A model generated the notes under the pieces. It was not told the origin of the DNA. It saw only the letters and a list, made by a program, of their open reading frames with translations, and ran no database searches. The position numbers and the translations under genes are program-made. From Miscanthus floridulus (lineage: Eukaryota; Streptophyta; Magnoliopsida; Poales; Poaceae), in contig NC_089584.1 of NCBI RefSeq assembly GCF_019320115.1, positions 78,001,260 through 78,065,259 of the forward strand: 64,000 bases of DNA, written 5' to 3'. This document shows, in pieces, positions 58,390 through 64,000 of the stretch. Each line of letters opens with the position of its first letter. The stretch's first letter is position 1.

Positions 58390-59711
58390 ATGGATGACAG
58401 TGGGAGTGATGAGGATGATGATGACTGCAAAATAAAGGCTTTGAGAGTGTTGCAGTCTGCTCAAAACAATATTTTTCTGTACTGTACTTCTTCTCAGCAA
58501 GTATTATTTGACATACCTTCATAAGAATGAGCCGAGAATAGCTGGACAGACTGGATATGCTAAGGTACTGGAAATTTTGCAAACTCCAAATGGGAGCCAT
58601 AAGATGTTTAGAATGCAAACTGCAGTATTTTACAGCTTGCATGAATTGTTGGTGAGTACTTATGGTCTGAAATCAACCATTCATATGAACTCTATTGAAG
58701 CACTTGCTATGTTTCTTATGGCATGTGGCCATGGATGGTCCAATGGTGCTACACAGTATGTCTTCAACCATTCTGGAGAGACAATTAGTAGAAAATTTAA
58801 AGACGTATTGCACTGTATGGTGGCAATGTGTGAGGACTACATAAGGCCAATAGATCCTAACTTCTCTACAACACACCCTATGATTTCTAATGATAGAAGA
58901 AAGATGCCATTTTTTAAAGATTGCATTGGTGCACTAGATGGTACCCATATTTCCGCAACACCACCTTCACATGATGCTATTAGATACTTTGGTAGAAGTG
59001 GCAAAGCAACACAAAATGTTCTTGCTGTGGTTGATTTTGACCTACGGTTCACCTATGCCTCTATTGGACAACCTGGGTCCATGCATGACACAAGTGTGCT
59101 CTTTCATGCTTTAACCAAGGATCAAGACAAATTTCCTCACCCCCCTCAAGGTATGAATGCCTAGGATGCTATTGACAAATTTGACACAACCTGTTGTATG
59201 GTAATATATTAATATGTCTTCTTTTTCACTTGTGTGCTTAGGCAAATATTATCATGTTGATGCTGGATACCCAAATCGCCTTGGTTACTTGTCACCATAC
59301 AAGGGGAAAAGGTACCATATTCCGGATTGGAGGAGGGGTCCTGCTCCAAGTGGCCAGCAAGAGCTCTTCAACCATTTGCATTCAAGCATTCGCAATGCGG
59401 TAGAACGTACATTCGCTGTGTGGAAAATGAAGTGGAGAATCCTTATCAAGATGCCGAGTTACCCAATGGAAAAGCAAAAGATGATTGTTGCGGCAACCAT
59501 GTGTCTACACAACTACATTCGTGAGACCAATGTGGTAGATAGAGATTTCCATAAATGTGATCGAAATCTAGACTACATACCAACCATACCTTCTAGATAC
59601 GCAACACATTCAAATCCATCAGATACATCAACTACTGCATCCAATGATCGAAACATGGATAGATTCCAGGATGACATTGCAAGAGCAATTTTCCTTTCTA
59701 GATCATTATGA
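58390..59711 (+). CDS. Harbinger transposase (DDE, HARBI1-like)
   Basis: The DDE_Tnp_4 core is intact: GALDGTHI holds the first Asp, HVDAGYPN the second, NAVERTFAVWK the Glu. An intron at 59151-59241 (CAAG|GTATGA to TGTGCTTAG) joins exons ending PPQG and starting KYYHVDAG. It ends at TGA 59709-59711 after FLSRSL. The upstream part, from MDDSGSDEDDDD at 58390, is in a frame one base off the frame holding YLTYLHKNEPRIAG near 58500, so there is either a frameshift near 58490 or an unrecognised intron (TTCTCAG lies there). Cut-and-paste transposition of this element and related MITEs is the family role. Confidence 0.85.
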
Positions 59712-60045
59712 TCATGTAGTTTGATGATATTTCAATATCATTCCTACTTTTGTAAACGTTATTGTAGTCTAACGAACACTATTAGTAGGTAACTATTTTA
59801 CATGTTATCCTTGTTAATTTTGGTCAGTCGTTTGACAAAGTGACATCAAGGATCATATGTACAACCAAGTTAAAGCAAGGGCAATATGGACATTCACCCT
59901 CTTCCATCCATTCTACAAAAACAGAAGGAGCCGTTTTGCCAAACGTTTTCCAAAACGGCTTCAGCTCCTCCAGAGAAGCTGCTCCTTCAGAGGAGCTAGA
60001 GCCGGAGCCATTTTCAGAGGAGCCAGAGCCCTGCCAAACAGACCC

Positions 60046-60520
60046 TTAGTTTCCACACCATGCATCTTGTTGGAGGAACAGACATATACGAAAGCTAGTT
60101 TTCGACCTATCTGAACAACACCGAGACCTGAGACTGTCTTAGCTAAGTCTCATCCAACTTGAGTTTAACCTTACCAACTACCGAAATTAACCGGACGCAT
60201 TTTTAGCATGAATTGTTACTCAATCCAAACCGCTTCGCTGTGATGAGACCAGCTGAGCCAGGGCACTACGCTAGTGTCAGGCTCATGCATGTGACATCAA
60301 AAAGTAGTTGTGCTTTTTCTTCTTCGGGAGAAGAGAATAGAGACCAAAGCAGTCTCTCGATCGAGTGGCTTGGCCACTTCACCCTGCGGTGCATGATGGT
60401 CGATGGTCAAACACCAAACCTCCCCTGCTGCCGTGCAGGTGCAGTGCAGACCGCGGATCCTGGCCAACCTACAGCATGAAGAATCTCTTTTGCTCCAGTG
60501 AGAGATCGGAGATCCTATAG
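60046..60520. other. Intergenic DNA
   Basis: TTA duplication at 60046-60048, then no recognisable gene or repeat. Confidence 0.5.
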
Positions 60521-60832
60521 CCTGTTTAAATCTAGGTGCAAAGTTTGAGGTGTAATACGAGGGTGTCGCATGGGGTGTTCAGATACTAATAAAAAATAAA
60601 TTACAGTCCGTAAAATGAATTTATTAAGCCTAATTAATCCGTTATTAGCACATGCGTTACTGTAGCACGTATTGTCAAACCATGAGCTAATTAGGCTTAA
60701 AAGATTCGTCTCATAAATTAGTCGCAAACTGTGGAATTAGTTAATTTTTTGTTTATATTTAAAACTTTATACATATGTCTAAACATTCGATGAGATAGAG
60801 AGTAAACTTTAGGGGAGAAACTAAACAAGGCC
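60521..60832. repeat. MITE, same family as 52426-52755, inverted
   Basis: Its reverse complement carries the core of the first copy (GCGACTAATTT, GACGAATCTTTTAAGCC, TGCTACAGTAA). Termini CCTGTTTAAA and AAACAAGGCC are roughly inverse. ATAG stands on both flanks. Confidence 0.65.
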
Positions 60833-61718
60833 ATAGTCATAGTCACAGCAGAATCTCAGGCTCAGCAAGTACACAGCAAACCCGGGCAAGGGGCTGCTAA
60901 CAACTGCCAGTCTGAAAGCAACTGGCTCAGAAGCGTGAGCTTTTGGAGGGCGAGCAAGAGTGCAGGACCGATCGAAACGAGAAGGATGCAGTGCACGTCG
61001 CCGCAAGCAACTACTGCGTCTTGTTAAAACGCATGGTGGTTTGCCGACTGTCTGTTCCAGCGAGCCACTGCGTGTGTGTGTGTCCCTCCACATTTTCACC
61101 TTCAACTGCAAGGCAAAGAGGGTCGCCGGCCGTTCCTGCCAACCTACACCCATGCATGTTTAAAATGCGCGGCGGGTGTGTGCGTTAGCTGGATCCTTGG
61201 ATGATTGATCCATCGTGGCTCAGGCAAGTTAAGCTATACGGCCTCTTGTGTGCTGCCGCGCATGCTCAGACTTGCAGGCAATCTCTCGTGCAGCTGGAGC
61301 TTCAAATGCAGGTGCAGGTGCAGATGCAGATGCAGAGTGGAGTATATAGATAAATGTATGCATAATAATGTGAGCAGGTGACTGTGCTATCGTGCACCGG
61401 GTTTCGTCGTAAACGGCTCTGCCGGGGTTTCATTTCTTCCAAGAAAAGAAACTCGCGGTTACGTTTCTTGGGCCTCTCAGGCATGGATGGCGAGTTTAAT
61501 TTATCTGACGTTTTAATCGCCTGCGGTTGCACTCACAGCTCATGGGAGCAAGCAAAGATCAATCAGGCCGGCCATGGTTAAACTTGGTTTGCTTATTTGG
61601 ACGTTGCGCAACGATATGGAAGATCGGTTGATAAGGTGGTTCTAAGCTCCAAAGGCTGGTTTAAGCATGATGATTGGTGTTAGAAAAAACACCGCGCCTG
61701 TTTTTGGTGGACACACTC
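60833..61718. other. Intergenic DNA with a short GCAGRT repeat
   Basis: No credible gene. A GCAGGT/GCAGAT run lies at about 61309-61336. Confidence 0.45.
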
Positions 61719-61721
61719 TTA

Positions 61722-62530
61722 GGCTCTGTTTGGCATGTCGGTAATATTTTGGACCTGTAATTAGTTTACAAGTGTAAATTCTTGTGCACAACAAAACCCC
61801 TTGGATACGGGTGTATCTTTTCTCTCCTGGGTTTGCTGTTTGGGTGAAGAGTATCCGCTAACTTGCCGTGCTTGAACGTTGAACATCCTCAGCGGGCGAG
61901 ATGAGGCCGTTGTCGTCGGCGTCGAAGACCATGAAGGCGTAGTGCAGGTCCTTCTCGACGGCGGCGGCGTCGGTGGATGCAGACTCCATGAGCACGGCGA
62001 ACGAACTCGGGCAGGCTGATGTAGCCGTCGCCGTCCGCGTCAGCCTCCTCCATCATGGCATCATGCGGGACACCTCGTCATCGGCGGCGACGTGGCAGAC
62101 GCTCTTGAAGTGCGTCGCGAGCTTGGACCGTGAGATATGGCCGTCGCCGTTGGCATCCAACTTGCGGAAGACGTGCTCCGTCTCGTCCCCACCGGCCGCC
62201 GCCGACCTCCTTGCGAACGGGGACAGGGACGGGGGAGGGCGATCTGGATCTGCCTCCAGGAATTGCGTCTGGATCTGCCGGCCGCCGCCGGCGGTGGCTC
62301 GGGCGAGTTGATGTGTCGAGAGGAGTCGAGGCGTCGGGCGAGTTGAGCCCGATGTTTCTCCTAAAATTTTCCAGACCTCCATAGGAAACAATTTTTTTCC
62401 AACCGCTTTGGTCCAATACAGGAGTAATTTAGTGGGCTCACCATCCATCCAAACAACATTTCGAAGCATGGTCTGTAAAAAATTATGGGCCTGTAATTTA
62501 CACCGGTTTTGGTTACATCCAAACAAGCCC
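61722..62530. mobile_element. Small PIF/Harbinger-like element carrying a gene fragment
   Basis: Flanked by TTA at 61719-61721 and 62531-62533. Termini GGCTCTGTTTGG and CCAAACAAGCCC are imperfect inverse repeats, continued by CTGTAATT and AATTACAGG-type motifs inside. It is 809 bp with a decayed calmodulin-like sequence and no transposase. The border call is less certain than for 56106-60045. Confidence 0.5.
61868..62300 (-). pseudogene. Calmodulin-like (EF-hand) gene fragment
   Basis: Minus-strand reading gives EF-hand loops DANGDGHIS (near 62140), DADGDGYIS (near 62010) and DADDNGLIS (near 61905), with typical helices (HVFRKLDANG; LHYAFMVFDADD). The frame is broken between loops 1 and 2 by an 8-nt direct duplication (ATGATGCC before ATGATGG, near 62050-62060) and again by a TTCG duplication near 62005. 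It stops after the third loop, without the fourth hand. No start codon is clear. It is thus a dead fragment of a calcium sensor or polcalcin-like gene. It lies inside the small element 61722-62530. Confidence 0.8.
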
Positions 62531-62533
62531 TTA

Positions 62534-62937
62534 GACGGTGACTAGACATTGGGGAGGCACGCTTCACCACGCCCGAATTGGGCAATAATCGTGCTGTCTA
62601 ACCATGAAAATAAGTAACAAAGCTCTGTAGCTTCTTGCACAGATATACAAATACAATTACGTGATGTTATTATATTTTCATGAAGAAGTAAAGCAGCGCA
62701 AAGTAACTTTACTACTTTACAAATGATGCGATTTGTAATAGGTGAACTTTGAAAACCGGCCTCCTCTGCATACGTCCTGTATGTTGGTGTGGGAGGCATT
62801 CATTTGTGTAACAATTTGGAAGGGAAGTAAAATCGAAAAATAATATAGGAAACGTTTTAACTTCCATGATGTAGTAAATAACAATATTAATTTCCATAAT
62901 TTGCATACTGCAGAACCAAATGCACGTAGTCTCCAGG
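62534..62937. other. Upstream region of the peptide gene
   Basis: About 400 bp, AT-rich, with no recognised gene or repeat. It leads to the TATA box at 62938. Confidence 0.45.
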
Positions 62938-62944
62938 TATAAAT
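62938..62944 (+). promoter_or_regulatory. TATA box of the defensin-like gene
   Basis: TATAAAT stands 97 nt upstream of the ATG at 63041, giving a likely transcription start near 62970. Confidence 0.6.
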
Positions 62945-63040
62945 TGCCGTAGGCATCCAAAGACGAATTGTAACATCATCGATCGAGATCGAAATATTTT
63001 CTTCTAGCTCGTAAAGAAATTCTTATACAGATCGAGGGTC

Positions 63041-63415
63041 ATGGTGCGTACGGGTGCAGTAGTTGTGCTCGCTGTGCTCGCCTTTCTTGTTGCGTCGGCA
63101 GGTAATTTGACGATGACGAGGACACGTTTTATTCTCTCAGCAACTGCAGTAATGCCATCGTTTGTCTGTTTTGTTTAGAACTAATAGCTAACGGATGCAT
63201 GCTTTGTGTTCTTGTCCATGTGATATTTGCGTCTTGCCGTAGCCTCGTCCAATCCTATGTGCTGCAAAGACTATCTTTCATGGGGCTCGCAGAACCAGAT
63301 CAACGGGTGCTCTTCGGATCAGAACAGTGACTGCAACTCGTGGTGCGAGACCTCCTGCCGCGGCGGCGAGTGCAAGTTCCGCAGTGGCCACCACAAGTGC
63401 CACTGTTACTGCTGA
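63041..63415 (+). CDS. Secreted cysteine-rich (defensin-like) peptide, two exons
   Basis: Exon 1 (63041-63101) encodes a signal peptide, MVRTGAVVVLAVLAFLVASA. An intron (63102-63242) runs from GTAATT to GCCGTAG. Exon 2 (63243-63415, stop TGA) encodes a mature peptide of about 55 residues with ten Cys: CC near the start, a CETSC (C-x3-C) helix motif, GGEC, and CHCYC at the end. The C-x3-C / G-x-C / C-x-C pattern is the CS-alpha-beta signature of plant defensin-like peptides. The intron after the signal peptide is also typical. Total 77 residues. The usual eight-Cys defensin would have two fewer Cys. Role (antimicrobial or signalling) is not decidable from sequence. A polyadenylation-type AATAAA lies at 63623. 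Confidence 0.8.
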
Positions 63416-63622
63416 TCTCGGTTTCGTTGTTGGGTTATATTATACATAGATTCGCAAAGATCTATGGCAGTATAAGTACCGGTACTATCTATTTGAGATA
63501 GCTGCCGTGAGTTTTTTCTTTGGCATTAATTTGTTCGATCATGCACTGATCATCAGGCCGAATAAGATTATAGCACGGTTAATTTAGAGTGAGTTGGAAT
63601 TGCTCGTCTGTTTCTTTTGTCA

Positions 63623-63628
63623 AATAAA
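63623..63628 (+). terminator. Polyadenylation signal-like AATAAA
   Basis: AATAAA about 210 nt after the stop codon of the peptide gene, in AT-rich DNA. Confidence 0.45.
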
Positions 63629-63943
63629 GATATAATTATGACTTTTGAACAATTCTTGAACTTGTACCCCTTTAGATGACTCTAGTGATTTTGCCTGCGC
63701 CCATGCGCACGTCCTTGTAAATCATTTATTCATTCATGTGTACGGTAAAAGTTGGATTAAAAATGCAAAATCATTGCAAGGAGAACAACACGATAGAAAC
63801 CTAGATGATTGTTGATTCAAGAAAAAGATCAGCGGACAGGGATAAGGTATTTCGCCAATGGGGAAAAAAGCACACAAAAAAACTTGATCATATTATGATC
63901 CAAATATATCTAGATTCCAATCATTGTGTTGCATCACGTAAGG

Positions 63944-64000
63944 ATTACAGCAGGGACGAAGCCAGAGGTGGGGCTAGGGGGCTTCAGCCCCCCTACCCAT
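63944..64000. mobile_element. Transposon-like terminus at window edge
   Basis: CAGCAGGGACGAAGCCAGAG followed by the palindrome-like GGGGGCTTCAGCCCCC. GGGACGAAGCCAG-type ends are frequent in grass DNA transposons. The superfamily cannot be told because the element leaves the window. Confidence 0.3.

Larger units (their letters stand above)
56106..60045 (+). mobile_element. PIF/Harbinger transposon, two-gene, near complete
   Basis: 3940 bp with terminal inverted repeats CTGTTTGGCAGGGCTC at both ends and TTA duplications. It encodes a Myb/SANT-like DNA-binding protein (57172-58159) and a DDE transposase (58390-59711), both on the plus strand, as usual for this superfamily. The first 1 kb includes a GC-rich stretch (56294-56793) that may be a 5' exon or leader ending at a GT splice site. 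Confidence 0.92.

Noticed and set aside
1..64000. CRISPR arrays, bacterial operons, rRNA or tRNA genes
   Set aside because: No regular short direct repeats with unique spacers, no rRNA-like stretches and no convincing tRNA cloverleaf were seen. The DNA is plant nuclear in character.

Overview
The window is nuclear DNA of a grass, most likely an Andropogoneae species (maize, sorghum, sugarcane or Miscanthus group). This rests on the nested LTR retrotransposon families, the CACTA, PIF/Harbinger and Stowaway-type DNA transposons, and the GC-rich grass-type genes at the right end. The species call is inference; no database search was possible.

Layout. From 1 to about 48.6 kb almost everything is transposon, nested several layers deep. 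A minus-strand Tat/RIRE2-like Ty3-gypsy element (C, 21343-35166, left end outside the window) carries gag-pol on the minus strand and a spliced antisense gene (aORF) on the plus strand. A minus-strand copia solo LTR (22853-25224, 5-bp duplication GCAGT) sits in that antisense gene. A long-LTR gypsy element (B, minus) lies to its left; its 5' LTR is split into 17824-21342 and 1567-2738 by a complete gypsy chromovirus (A, plus, 2739-17818) flanked by GTCAC duplications. B's first ORF is cut at 346/347 by a copia LTR that runs off the left edge. To the right come a recombinant copia fragment (D, 35995-39941), unclassified repeat DNA, another copia 3' LTR (42792-44251), a gypsy-type fragment with 276-bp tandem repeats and an LTR (E), and two CACTA ends from different families (46946-48628).

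From 48.6 to 64 kb is a gene-bearing stretch: a gene fragment, several MITEs, an intronless ABCG half-transporter gene (minus) broken by two 1-nt frameshifts, a two-gene PIF/Harbinger transposon with TTA target duplications (56106-60045), a small PIF/Harbinger-like element carrying a calmodulin-like pseudogene (61722-62530), and a two-exon secreted cysteine-rich defensin-like peptide gene (63041-63415).

Headline. Element A carries, between its leader and gag, an intact 193-codon ORF whose extreme N-terminus closely copies the histone H3 tail. The methylatable positions K4 and K9 are kept, while the acetylatable positions K14, K18, K23 and K27 are replaced. A long coiled coil and an acidic tail follow. 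Its start codon lies directly behind a strong 3' splice site; gag's start codon lies behind a second one; and a consensus 5' splice site is conserved in the leaders of both A and B. At the same position B carries a different ORF, whose predicted fold order resembles a double-stranded-RNA-binding domain. I infer that these elements have an accessory-gene slot expressed by alternative splicing, perhaps holding anti-silencing functions. A's gag-pol is dead: it has six nonsense codons, all explainable by deamination of CHG or CG methylated cytosines, while the H3-tail ORF is uninterrupted.
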